From Rhodocollybia butyracea (taxonomy: Eukaryota; Basidiomycota; Agaricomycetes; Agaricales; Omphalotaceae), in NCBI GenBank assembly GCA_015501585.1, contig JADNRY010000222.1:36837-100836 (forward strand): DNA of 64,000 nt. The letters run 5' to 3'. Numbering within the stretch: position 1 is the stretch's first letter; each line of letters begins with the position of its first letter. Shown in pieces: positions 33,640 to 44,430 of this stretch. The position numbers and the translations under genes are program-made. The notes below the pieces were generated by a model, which saw only the letters and a program-made list of their open reading frames with translations, ran no database searches and had not been told where the DNA came from.

Positions 33640-36420
33640 CCTGGGAGAGTAGGTAATAATTGATCTCTGTATATGTATGCATAAATTTCGCTTTTTGGAC
33701 CATTAAATCATTAATAGAGGCAGCTGTAGGCATGAGATTGAGGAGAAACTCGAGGAATAGTGTACCAGGACATGATATAGCATGTCTATAACAAAATATT
33801 TTGACTATCTGAGGTTCAACATGTGATGATAAGTTTGACACAAGTCTTGCTTCAACCATCTCCGAAGTTGGACTAGCTCCCTCCACCTCCAACTGATCTA
33901 CCATATCCTCATCTACTCCAGCTGAGGAAGGACCGGGTACAGGCATGGTAGTGGACAGGGGAACTTTGTCAAACAAAGAGGCCACAGAGGAAAGGCTAAC
34001 CGGTGCAGAAGCCAAAGCTTTAGATGGCGGAGGCTTGGAACCAGGAACCTTGATGCGAGCAGGAGATTTTGGGACACTATCGACGCAGATGATGTTGTCG
34101 AGGAAGTGCTGATACTTCTCCTCCATGTCGAAGGTCAACGCCGAGTCCCAGTTCATGAGTGACGCAAAGAAAGCCCATTTGTTTAAACCAATGGACTTGT
34201 CTGGAAGCATCGGCACCACGGTTTCCAAGAAACCGAGGGGATCCTTGCCGATTTCCCAAAGTTGCTGGAGCTCCTGGTTGAAGGAAGTTGGGTTCAAAGT
34301 CAACAGCTTCTTCTGCTGCTCAACAATAGCGGTGGCCTGATCAAATGCAGAACGAAGGCCCACCATAGCCCGAATAACGCGTTGAAGGCCTAGATCAGAC
34401 AAGAAAATGTTAAAAATACTACGCTAGAAAAGAGGGATGAGAACACTTACTGTCGGGAGCGCCAACCAAACTGTTGTACATGTCATTCATGTATGTCACG
34501 TATTTACCCAGTTCAAGGTTATCAGGACAGAATAGGTGGACCTTCTTGCAGACGTTGCAACAGAAGCTGTAATGACGATTACCGTTTTTGTCACGGGCAA
34601 AGTTGCAGTCCGGGCTATCCTTGGGTTTGCGAGATTTGCAGGAAGGACAAGCCATTTCCTGGCCTTTGGGTGTATTTCACTAGCCAAACAAATTAAAATA
34701 ATGCCTAAAATGAAAAGAAGGATCACTTACTATATTGCTAGGCCGATTTACATGGATTAGATTGCTAGCTGTGTAGCTATTACTGCCGGCGTTGATCAAG
34801 GGAATTTTGTCCAAACGGCAAAGCTCCGGTGTGAGGCCCCAAGAAGGATCAACCTTAAAGGGATGTTTGTATGTCTAACACAGCAAGACAGTGAATAACT
34901 GTTATAACGCTAGAAAAGTGAACAAACACAGCTTAGAGGGCCCAAAGGGGAAGATTTCCCGTATGGAAGGAAGGGCTTGGAAGTCCGGTTCTGCTGGAAG
35001 TCCAGAACAAGTGTTTGATATTTCTCCGAGTCAAGAGATGCCGTGAGTTTGTCAGGACTGAAGGACATGAGCTTGCGGAAGAGGCTATCAAGCAGTTTGT
35101 GCTTAGGAATATCGTTCCGGGTAATCATAAGTGCCTCGCGGGTAGGCGTCTTATCACAACAACAGAGAGGACGACCTCCAGTACGCTTGGCGGTCATCTT
35201 TAACTGCGGAGGATAGACACCTTCCAGCGTTTGAGCTACAGAAGAACGATGACTTCCCTAAGCACTAGCAGCAGAGACTAGAGGTTGGGGTGAGCCCTCT
35301 CCTTGGTGCGAGTCCTCCCACTCCTCTCCTCCAGATCCCACTCCCTCATCCTCCCACTTTCCATCATTGGCATTGTCCGGGGTATCCTGAACCATTAGTT
35401 CCGAACCAGGTGTTGCAATATCCACTCCAAGAACCTTTGCTGATTTGGTGGAGAACCAAGTTGGTATCTTCTAGCAAAGATAAACTAAGTTAAAAACATG
35501 ATAAATGATAAGAAAATTTGAACTTACCCGCGGCTGACGAGCCAAAAGAGCGACCAGTAGATCCTCGTCAGGCTCATCCTTGAGTTCAAACAATGGAATG
35601 GCGACTACTTTAGCCTTAGCCTGTGGGAAAGGGACATATGATAAATCAACCAGAACACTACCATTAGAGAACAAAACTTACCTTGCTCTTGCCCTTTGGC
35701 TTGGCCTTAGCTTTCGAAGCCTTAGGCTTAGCTGCGGCTTTTGCACTCGCTTTGGACTTTGCCTTTGGTGCTGGCTGAGGAGGAGGCATAGGTGGTCTTG
35801 GAATAAAGGAAGCATGACCAGACCGAGTGGTGCGGGACATGGAGGAAGAAGCTTTCAAGCTCATAGGCTTGGTACTAGGCTAGAAAAGATATGATAACAT
35901 TAAACTATGCACTAAAGAAATGGGAACAAGAGAACTCACCTCCATACAAGCCCTCTTACTCAGTGGTGCTGGAGGGCTGTCCTTCACCAATGACAACGAA
36001 TCCTCCGGGATTATCGAGCCAGAGGGAGAAGGGGACCGAGTGCGCTTACTAGAGGAGGGGACCGGAACGTTGAAGAGAGAGGCCAGCTTGTCCTGAAGTG
36101 TGGCGTCCCGCAAACTGCGATCCTGGGTGACTGAGCAAATAACAGGCTGTGGTGGAAGCGCAGCTCGACGGAGTGCATCTTCGCCGGCTGCTACCAGCCA
36201 TTCTGTCTTGCGGGTTCCCACATTGTAGGGCAGGCATAGTAGTGTCCATGGGGTGTATGCCCATTTGGTACTAGCCGCCTAGAGAATGTTAAAGTTACAT
36301 GTTAAACAAGGGACAAGGGGGTAAGACTTACCAGTACCTGACCTACAATGTCTTCATCAAGGTACCAAGCTGCAGGTTTACCACCTTTCCCGCTCACCAA
36401 AGCTGCAAGTCATTGGTGGA
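33640..36420 (-). pseudogene. antisense-type multi-exon gene, family member B
   Basis: Read leftwards: AAWYLDEDIVGQVL near 36375, TEWLVAAGEDALRRAALPP, a Lys/Ala-rich block (KPKASKAKAKPKGKSK), an acidic segment (ELKDEPDEDLLVALLARQP), RKLMSFSPDKLTASLDSEKY, a Cys-rich module at 34655-34450 (CPSCKS...CNFARDKNGNRHYSFC...C), and a long exon 34392-33640 (LRSAFDQATAIVEQQKKLL, DPLGFLETVVPML). Introns are short with GTAAGT-like donors. It parallels member A in the long-LTR element, and its upstream side again abuts a long-LTR copy (37369). It may be expressed, but intactness cannot be shown; function unknown. Confidence 0.5.
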
Positions 36421-37368
36421 CCTGTTGGATGCGACTGAATAGATATTCCACGATGAGGCCGCACCCATGAAAACCAATGTAATACGTGGCTAAGAAAGTC
36501 TATGATAAAAGGTTACAAAGCTAATATGAGCAACAAAGAGCACTGGAAGAAAGACAATGAGGCATACCAGATTGGCCTCCAATTTGTCGAATAGCCCGTC
36601 CAGTAGCCCAACGTGTGCCAAAAAGTCAAAAGAACCATCAGGATTATCCATTGACGTCAACAATGGTGCAAACCCGCATTGTAACGCCAAGAAAGCAGCC
36701 CAGAGCAAGCATGCAGGAAAATGCGAGTCCGGTGGCTTATCACTAAAGGTGATCCCCTTCTGGTACAGGAAGAAAAAGGAGTCTGTCGTAGTAACGAGGA
36801 CTGGCGCCAGAGTATGCACTAGGGTTCAACCAAAGTGAAGAAGGATGGTTTTGACAACTGGAAGTCATCAAGGATCTGGGCGGAGCTCTCCTGGTTAACA
36901 ATCTTCGAGAACTTTACGATCACTTTGTGAGGATATTTGGAGGGGTGTCGACGGGCAGGAGACATGACGGACATAGGAAGGGAGAAGTTGGACTTAGAAA
37001 AGTTCAACTTACTCAATTTATACGTGCTTACTGAGCAACCGCTGTGCCGAGCACCTTACAATACTTACGACATAATAACTCAGGCGCTTAATACGTTAAC
37101 ACACATTATAAGACTTACAGAGCCAGAGAAGCTCTGTAGGTATGATTTTAACAAGTTTATTAATGGGAGGAGCACTATAGGACTAATACAGACTATAAGC
37201 GCTCATTCTGTGACAATATCGGCAATAGCCTAAGTGTGATCTTCAGTGGCGCATGATTTGTATTTGCAGCGGACAGCCCTTATGACACTGTTAGAGAACC
37301 TTAGTCCAGGCCAAGTCTAGATGTTAACATGGTACAAACTTGCGAAACTAAAAGGGATTGTTAGCCGT
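36421..37368. other. region upstream of gene B, mixed
   Basis: The minus strand at 36490-36819 has a hydrophobic ORF (TFSDKPPDSHFPACLLWAAF) that may be another exon of gene B; 37017-36819 may be a further one. The stretch before 37369 (AAAAGGGATTGTTAGC) recurs as AAAAGGGATTGCTAGC before the LTR at 24651, tying gene B to the same LTR family. Confidence 0.35.
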
Positions 37369-38676
37369 TATTAGGCCTAAAATCAGCCTAAGGCGTGTAA
37401 GCGTACATTTTGACACTTTGTACATGTTATACAGTGCAATAAGAGAGTTATACGGAGCCTGAGCGTGATAGCTGTTGTCAAGGCAAAATAATACTCAGCG
37501 AGCTGTGAAGGTACGCCCACAAGCGTAGCCTAGAGCCAAGCTAGCAAGGATACCTGGGCTGCCTGGAGATGTAACGCTAGATCATCAATCTAGTTATACC
37601 CAAGAGTGTAGACTCTCTCTAAACTACAGGACATCTCAAAGCGGGATAAGTACTAAGCCAACGCGTTACTCGAGGGAAGGAATTATGAGGGAAGGCATCC
37701 CTCGCACTAAGACCCCCAACGAGCTATGTTAAGATGTGGACTTTACAGTCCGTAACAATGGACCAGAACGATCCCGAGGAAACCGTAGAGGTCTATTCGC
37801 GGTACCGGTTGTAACCGTGAGGACGGTAGAAACATGCTTAGCGGTCCTACGGAAAGCTACGCGCCGGAATAGCCTTGGCAAATCGAAACATTTGATCTTA
37901 GAAATCATACACGGAAGGTCTTATCTGTTAAAGCCGACTATCGGGAATCACTTGTACATACTCAGCGCAGTTGCTCGAGATTATCATAAGTGGTGTCGTT
38001 GGAAAGCTAGACAACAGGCCTTCTCGAGAGAATGTTAATCACACTCAGGATGGACAGAACTATCTGAGGAATAGAATGAAACTCACCCAAGGGAAACCAG
38101 GCGGCAAGTGATCATGAAGCGTAAAGGTACTCCTGACCCCGGAGAATTGTGGAGTAATCGGAGAAACCTCGCTCGGATCAAAACACTCTAAAACTATGTT
38201 AATCCTCACGAAATCATATTTTACCTCTGATATATACCCAAGAATGGACTATTTCTTTATTGTGTGTACCATATATAGGCTGGAGTTTCCTTTCCGAGCC
38301 AGATTCCTCTGTTCCACTCTCTTTCCGTCTCTCTCCGTATCTGTTTCATCTATTTTTTGTATTAAACTCTCTCTACTCAGTATATAAGCCAGATATATTT
38401 ATTCAGTAAGACAAGTTTCTTGCCCTCGACTTGACTGCTAAGACCAGTGCTCCGTAGAACATCCCCACGGGATCAGTAGTGTGACGCCTCCTGACTTGGT
38501 TATCTTAAGAAAGTAATAAACTTCACGTGCTTCGCAAAGCCCATTTATATCTTGATCAAATTTAAGTGTGTAGAGTTCTCTTGAACTCCAGATCAACTCA
38601 AATCTAGTTGCTTCCTTAGAGGGGACGGCTTCTAGTAAGGGATTATTTGGCTCCAGAGTGAGGGTTCCTTAGTCTA
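37369..38676 (+). mobile_element. long-LTR copy, right side truncated in the Gypsy gag
   Basis: It starts TATTAGGCCTAAAATCAGCC and follows the long LTR up to about GGGTTCCTTAGTC (38676), with a deletion after GTAATAAACTTCAC (about 38526). Beyond 38676 the sequence is Gypsy gag. The CCCAAATA end is missing, so it was cut by deletion or recombination. Gene B lies directly on its left, as gene A does for 24651-25923. Confidence 0.8.
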
Positions 38677-40168
38677 GTCTCTACTTTATAGACTAGTTCC
38701 TTCATGAGCTTGAGCTCAGACTCTGTAACCTCGGAGTCTGACTCTGAGACACAAGACACGGCCTTGGCAAACATGGTAGGTCCCTGATAACCTTTCAACA
38801 AGTATGGAGAGTGAGAACTGACATCTATTCCAGCTAACCTGACAGTAGATCCTGGACTAGACGAGGGCGATTTGAGGATCCACGTCTTCACTTCAGGATG
38901 ATCCTTGAAGTACTTTTCAAACCAAGACTTCAATGGGCCTTTATTATAGGGGTGTATATCAGGAAGATGACCTCCTCCTTTCAACTGGACAAAACCTCCA
39001 GAATCACGCTCTACCCAACCATTTTCAACCCACTCGGCAAGATTTCTACAATCATTGAAGGTTGGTTTATCGCACCTATCCCAAAAACATCTCTTCGGCC
39101 TATCAAACTCCAATGACTGCAAAGAATTAGAACTGGCAGATGTGGAGCCAGCCAGAGGCAACTTTCCAACAAACTCCAATAAGGAATCAACCTTCTTAAC
39201 AAGTGCGTCATAAGCATTGGGTTCTGACTTGACCTTCTTCTTTGACGCTGACTTTTTGGAACCAGTAGAAGTTTTCCCAATCTCAGACAGATCCCCTCCT
39301 ATCACAGAAGTGGAGGCGTCTGACAAGAGAAAATCTATCGCTCTCCTTATCTCAGCAATAGACTATGCATCACCTTTTGCCTTTGTGGGATGAAGGACTT
39401 GAAGACAAGTATCCAGGCGGGTCCGAACTGTATTGGGTAATGCCTGAACAGAGAAGCTAGCAAGTTGCATGGCTGATAGGATATCGTGGTCTGCCAAAGA
39501 TTTAGCAGTAGTGGCGAATTCTCTGTGGTATTGGGCGAGTGATTGAGTATTGGAAACCCCTTCTTTAGCATGCTTCACGACAATCATCTTCAGATCCTTG
39601 GTAGTAGCCTCCGGTAATTTCTCTGCTCCTGGGTAGTGAGACAAAACCTCGGTTTTAAATTCAATCCACGTATTTGCAGCACCAGAATATGTATCTAAAG
39701 TTCTCCAAAAGTGCATAGTCAGCGCATCAACGTATCGGAGGACCTCCTTTTTCATCCTATCTTTGTTGGCAGTGATACCGGCTTCATGCGCAATGGTCTC
39801 ATATTCTTCAAAAAATGTGGGGAGTTGTTCTTTGTACTGGGAGTCACTTTACGCTCACTGCGGGATGGGAGAGGAGTAGTAGTAGTAGCCATATTCAAGG
39901 ATAGATTTGCAAACAGGTCCAGGTAAGAGATTGAATCTGGGCAAGGCTCCTGGACAGGAGACGAATTTAGTGATTGAGTTAAGCTCAACACTAACAATTG
40001 GCGAGACAAGCTCAACCGAGAGGATTGACTATCAAGACCAACGTCAATCAAAGACAAGTTGTTATGAGTAGCCTCGTTGTCCAATACAAGCTCACATAAA
40101 TCTGAGACTTCGAAGGATAACTCGGCGGATTGTATCGAAGTGAGAAGGGCCTCTTCCTCTGGAGACAA
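38677..40168 (-). pseudogene. gag: Ty3/Gypsy gag, frameshifted and truncated
   Basis: Starts MSPEEEALLTSIQSAEL (40168), with a frame change near 39850 (after PLPSRSERKV) into a capsid-like stretch (QLPTFFEEYE, ALTMHFWRTLDTYSGAANTW, LPNTVRTRLDTCLQVLHP). A TAG at about 39363 follows, then the same frame continues (SIAEIRRAID, SGSKKSASKKKVKSEP, RCFWDRCDKPTFNDCRNLAE, CVSESDSEVTESELKLM) to 38677, where a long-LTR copy cuts it. Gag packages element RNA. The order and strand match the pol at 28397-32286, so the two are probably halves of one element separated by ~6.4 kb; the protease region between them is lost. Confidence 0.75.
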
Positions 40169-40265
40169 GCAACATGGGCGGAGACCTTCTCGACGTGACT
40201 GGGCCGTATTGGCCTGTAAAAGAGGGATTTATTTGCAAAAAGACTCTTACTGGATTTTACCCCTT

Positions 40266-40280
40266 TTGCGGTGGGCTCCA
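40266..40280 (-). promoter_or_regulatory. primer-binding-site-like 15-mer upstream of Gypsy gag
   Basis: The minus strand reads TGGAGCCCACCGCAA, identical to 7021-7035, and lies about 100 bp upstream of the gag start. The TGG start is as expected for a site complementary to a tRNA 3' end. The 5' LTR should lie just to its right, but I could not delimit it. Confidence 0.5.
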
Positions 40281-40782
40281 GAGGTGAAACTCTCGTGCTT
40301 TTTGGTGCAGGAGAAGCATCAAGTTTGTTGGGGGCTTCAAGTAGTCCTTTCTACAAAATAAACTCCCTTTAGAATAGAATAAACAAGATAAGATTGGTTA
40401 GAAGTAATTTTAATCAGACTGTGAGATGATAGAAAGGTAACTAGATTCATAAGTGAAAATTTACATAGAACAAGTCCAGAGCTGTTAGATAAGTAACTAC
40501 TACTCAGGCCTTGTAAGTATACCTAATAATGTCGATATCCTCACGTAGACTCATATGGAGCTCAACATCCAGCATGCTTGAACTTCACATTTACATTACG
40601 ATGGAAAGACAGGATATTGAGTCTAAATGAAGATACATATTGTAGGAGCAAATTTGGTCTTTGGAGGAATTGCTGTCAATCTTGATAGGAATATAAGCCA
40701 GGGGCTATCCATGTTGCAGGGCTGTAAGTATGGCATGTACTCACTGCCACCATCCGTTTATACTTCGTTTCATCATGGATAA
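40281..40782. other. no gene recognised; expected position of the Gypsy 5' LTR and of the lost hydrophobin 3' end
   Basis: No coding exon is clear. If the element at 40783-42162 is ignored, the hydrophobin 3' part would continue leftwards here, but I could not find the last Cys-containing exon with confidence. No LTR borders are visible. Confidence 0.3.
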
Positions 40783-42162
40783 CATCAGGAAAAGTACATA
40801 ATGCCCAGGCAAACCTAGAATATCCTGAGGCAACCCAGGAATTATCCAAATTCCTAGGCTGCCTCAGTGTCTCTCAAAGGCTCTGGTTGACCCCAGTCAC
40901 CAGGGAAACCCAGGTTTGAGGCCATATCCTGGGTTTCCTCAGTCATCTTTGGGCTGTCCTCAGGCTGCCCTGGGTTGCCCTGGCTGTCCCTGAGTCTCCC
41001 TGAGGTTGGGTTGTCCTCAGGCTGACCTGGGCTGCCCTGGCTATCCCTGAGTGTCCCTGAAGTTACAATTATAAAATCACTAAGAAGTTGACAGTCTGAG
41101 GTATGACTCATTTGTGAAGAGTGACTCCTTTTGACTGGAGTCATTTTGAGTGAAGTCAAAAATGTAAAGTCGAAAATGACTCCACCTGACTGGAGTCATT
41201 TTTGACATATAAATACAGGCTCATTTTCGGCTCATTTTCGCCACCTCCTCCCTTTACCTCAGACCCAAAAATAAGTTTCATTCATATCTCCACCAGTTTT
41301 TGCTCAATTTTGACGATATAGGGCGCGTTTAGAATCGTTTATGAGTCGTCTCTTTACTATATAAGTTTTAGGGCATTATTTTGTATTTTTGTTCCTACCT
41401 CCTCCTTCTCACCGAAGCCCTAAAGTGAGTTTTACTCATATCTCCATCATTTCTGACTCGATTTCTCCGTTTTAGGTCGCGTTTAGAGTCGTCAATGTCG
41501 TATCCTTGCTTTGTAAGTTTCAGGCATCATTTTGTATTTTTGTTACTACCTCCTCCTCCTCACCCAAGCCCTAAAGTGAGTTTTACTCATATTTCCATCA
41601 TTTCTGACTCGATTTTTCCGTTTTAGGGTGCGTTTAGAATCGTCTAGGACCGTCTCCATGCTTCGTAAGTTTCTAGTCATTATTCCCCATGTTAATTACC
41701 TCCTCCTGCTCACAGGCCCAAAAGTGAGTTTTATTCATATCTCCATCAGTTCTTACTCAATTTTGACAATCCAGGCATGTTTAGAATCATTCAGAATGGT
41801 CCATCAGTCGTCTCTATGCTCCATATCTTTCGGATCACCATCCCCCTCCTTACCTTGCAGTTGATTACTGTATATTACAGTTAGTAGTGTAAATATGTAA
41901 TATGTTGCTAAATCCATATACAAATGATTTTCTGCTTCTCGTTGATAACATGTATTGAACAGTCCAATAATACTGATTTCGCTCAGGGGCATTCAGGGAC
42001 ATTCAGGGATCTCCAATTTAATCTAAGGCTCCCTAGGATTTGGGGGTAGACCCTGGCACCCTGGAAGTACCTGTGGTCTTGGGGTGCACTGGGCCCCTGG
42101 TTACACTAGGCCATCTTGGGCCAATCTATGGTTGCCTGGGCCATAGGGACTTTTTCCTGATG
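40783..42162. mobile_element. 1380-bp TIR element in the hydrophobin gene
   Basis: The left end CATCAGGAAAAGTACATAAT and the right end (reverse-complemented) CATCAGGAAAAAGTCCCTAT share a TIR that continues through GCCCAGGCAA. The same CATCAGGAAAAG end is used by the foldback elements at 45020 and 52711, so they form one family by their ends. The interior has CCCTGG/CTGGGTT-rich sequence at both sides and a tandem repeat in the middle. No transposase is present and the flanking bases do not show a clear TSD. Confidence 0.6.
41238..41850 (+). repeat. four-unit tandem repeat, ~153 bp per unit
   Basis: Units start with TACCTCCTCC(T/C)(T/C)CTCAC and contain AAGTGAGTTTTACTCATAT, TCCATCATTTCTGACTCGAT, GCGTTTAGAATCGT and TTTTGTATTTTTGTT. 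Four successive copies are visible, the first and last more diverged. They lie in the centre of the TIR element. Many GT...AG borders occur, but no coding frame is conserved. Confidence 0.75.
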
Positions 42163-42573
42163 TGATCGGATTACCTGCAAGGTTTCAGTCAGCAATGAAG
42201 TCATAGAATCATGAATGTTCTGTACCCTCTGTGCAGCACAGAGCTTGAGCAGTGCTACAAATATTCAATATGATGATGAATTTCAAGCTTGAATAGATAT
42301 ATATGATTAGAGAATGACTTACCAGCTGCCGCTACCAAGACCGTTTGAGCTGGAGCAACCAAAACCAACTTGGCCAGTTAAATCCTTGGTCTTGATGTGG
42401 GCACGTTTGAGGAGCTCAATGATTGCCTGGTCTTTCACAACTTTGGCGGCAGTTTCGGTCCTCTCGCAGCACTGAAGCAAACCGGTGGAGCAGGTACTAC
42501 TGGCCAGTTGAGCCAGGTTAGCAACTGCAAGAGTAGTGAGAGCGGCAGTAACAAGAGCGAGCTTAAACTGCAT
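42163..42573 (-). pseudogene. class I hydrophobin, 3' part interrupted
   Basis: ATG 42573 opens a secretion signal (MQFKLALVTAALTTLAVA), then CSTGLLQCC (C1 and the C2-C3 pair) and VGFGCS (C4). Exon 1 ends at 42323 with intron GTAAGTC...TTGTAG (68 bp). Exon 2 (42254-42226) adds CTAQALCC (C5 and the C6-C7 pair). A 51-bp intron leads to exon 3 at 42174, which after four codons meets the TIR element at 42162. The eighth Cys, expected in a late GC.P motif, is therefore missing. Hydrophobins are small secreted wall proteins that self-assemble at air-water interfaces. Length, introns and Cys spacing fit the basidiomycete class I family. Confidence 0.85.
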
Positions 42574-42659
42574 AATGGGTCTGAGTAATGAAGAGTAGAG
42601 TACTTGAACAATGAGTTTTGGTTGTTTAAGAGAGGAACTTCCTCCCAACTTTGTGATAG

Positions 42660-42667
42660 CTTTTATA
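42660..42667 (-). promoter_or_regulatory. TATA box of the hydrophobin gene
   Basis: TATAAAAG on the minus strand, about 87 bp upstream of the hydrophobin ATG, a usual spacing for a strongly expressed fungal gene. No upstream activator site is identified. Confidence 0.6.
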
Positions 42668-43711
42668 CCTTTTCTACATACAGATCCCGATCCTACCAAA
42701 GTGGGATCAAATGTGCACCCAGTACTACTGGGCCTCTCTAGCCATGTTGACCCCCAGTCCCTAAATGAATCTTGCCTAATCCTCTTCATCATTACAGGTG
42801 GCGCAAAAATCGCACGACAGATGGTATTGAGATTGAACAAGTCACTCCTATACTGGAGTACATTTAAAGTTTTCGGATCCTTATTTGTTCTAGGAGGTCA
42901 TGTAGTACATTTGAAGCATTTCATCTTGGAGGTTTAAATTTAGTCAGAATTGTCTTTACATTCCTTGATTCTTGAGTAAAGTACTAGTAAGTGCGCTACT
43001 ATGTACTCATCTGGAAGGATGACAGAAAGACAATTATACCTGATTAGTATCTGCACTGTACCGTATACTTTACGGCGCTATACGGCTTATGGTTGAGCCA
43101 TATCCGTACCGCATAAACAGAGTCCCAGGGCCTGACGGTACGGTACTAATCAGCAAGTTGGAAGACATATGGAAGGTATGGTACCATGCAGCCCATACAC
43201 TGCCATACCAAGTATGGAGGTACATAGAGTCCCATACTTGTCCCATATACCAGCTATACATATTCATACATCAATGCTCATTGGAAAATGGATAATTATG
43301 CTGTATTTTGTGCGGATATAACTACATAGTACTACACATTGCTACACAAAAGCCTGTTGCTACCCCTTCGCAAGAACGCCAAAAATCGGTCAAATTTCCA
43401 CCTACAGGCAGCATAAGTTTCGGTCACAGATACCACAAGATTGCTACATACCTCGTTCACCAATCACAACAACAACTTTGCAGTAAGTTGTCCAGGACCG
43501 CACATTATAATCTTGCTCTCTTGCATCTTGTCTCCGTGGGTCATTCACGGTCATTCATGGGCTTTGATACTCGAGTTTTTGTTACTCTTCAGGTGCTAAT
43601 TAGTTTGAAGGTATATGTAAAAAATCGCGAAGATCATACCATTGTGTGACTTAGAGCAAATGCACCAGGATTGCCAGTACCCAACTTCTGCCATGATGTG
43701 CAAGCAATTGT
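42668..43711. other. intergenic interval with CATAC/GTATGG-rich inverted sequence
   Basis: No convincing gene. 43040-43260 is rich in CCGTA, CCATAC and GTATGG, giving mirror-like ORFs on both strands; CTGATTAGTA near 43041 is matched by TACTAATCAG near 43145. This may be a decayed small inverted-repeat element similar in motif use to 15640-15690. Confidence 0.35.
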
Positions 43712-44257
43712 GTGCTATTTGGGCTATCAAGTTTTTGCGGTGGCAGTGGTGTGTTGGTGGATATTTTATTCAAGCCACCAGACTTTAGTTTCCTAATGGG
43801 TAGACTCAGGAGTACACCAAGTACTTCTAAAACCGATAACGCCGTGAATTTGAACAAATTTAATGAGTCTATTATTGCGTCTACTGCAGCAAACAGTGAG
43901 CAAAACCTCGAGAATAATCAAGAAGAGCTCACTGTAAAGTTTCCTGCTCAAGGAAAGGTGCTTGCACATCGTGGTGAAGAAGAGAGCATAAATAAAGTCT
44001 CAAGTTTGCCACCTGTCGTTAATACAGACACTCGTCCATACAATCTATCAGACGCTACGCTTTTGAGCATGTCATGCCATTCCTACAATGGTTTTGGCCT
44101 TTATTCAGAAATCCCATTCCTGATGCCCCCCGATGCCACTTATACACTCAATAACATGCGCTTCCCCTTCTCAAAATTTGAGACTCTCGGCTGTGGCAAA
44201 ATCGACGGCATCATTCCCCATACCATTTATTCCCCCAGCAGTCCATCACTTCATTGA
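43712..44257 (+). CDS. hypothetical protein of up to 181 residues
   Basis: Open frame with MGRLRSTPSTSKTDNAVNL (internal Met at 43796), QGKVLAHRGEEESINKVSS, then FGLYSEIPFLMPPDATYTL and CGKIDGIIPHTIYSPSSPS. Residue use looks protein-like, with little low-complexity sequence. No domain recognised. It ends about 170 bp before the palindromic element at 44431. It could be an exon of a decayed gene. Confidence 0.35.
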   Translation: MLFGLSSFCGGSGVLVDILFKPPDFSFLMGRLRSTPSTSKTDNAVNLNKFNESIIASTAANSEQNLENNQEELTVKFPAQGKVLAHRGEEESINKVSSLPPVVNTDTRPYNLSDATLLSMSCHSYNGFGLYSEIPFLMPPDATYTLNNMRFPFSKFETLGCGKIDGIIPHTIYSPSSPSLH

Positions 44258-44430
44258 TTTTGATCCTTGCCATCGCTGTATTACTACCTGGTATCTTGTC
44301 CATTATGAGAGTTGGATGAAGGACTTTAACTGCGAGGACCTCAGGCATAAATCCTATACTCTAAATAAGCTGCATTAGATGCTCAAAGTAATTTACATCA
44401 GCAACTCCCATGCAGCGGCTGTCCCGGCGG

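Noticed and set aside
42574..42840. N-terminal extension of the hydrophobin frame to 42840
   Set aside because: The signal peptide starts exactly at the Met of 42573 and a TATA box lies at 42660-42667, so the upstream open frame is promoter.
43070..43300. Mirror ORFs of about 65-68 residues on both strands
   Set aside because: They arise from CCATAC/GTATGG-rich inverted sequence; no protein motif.
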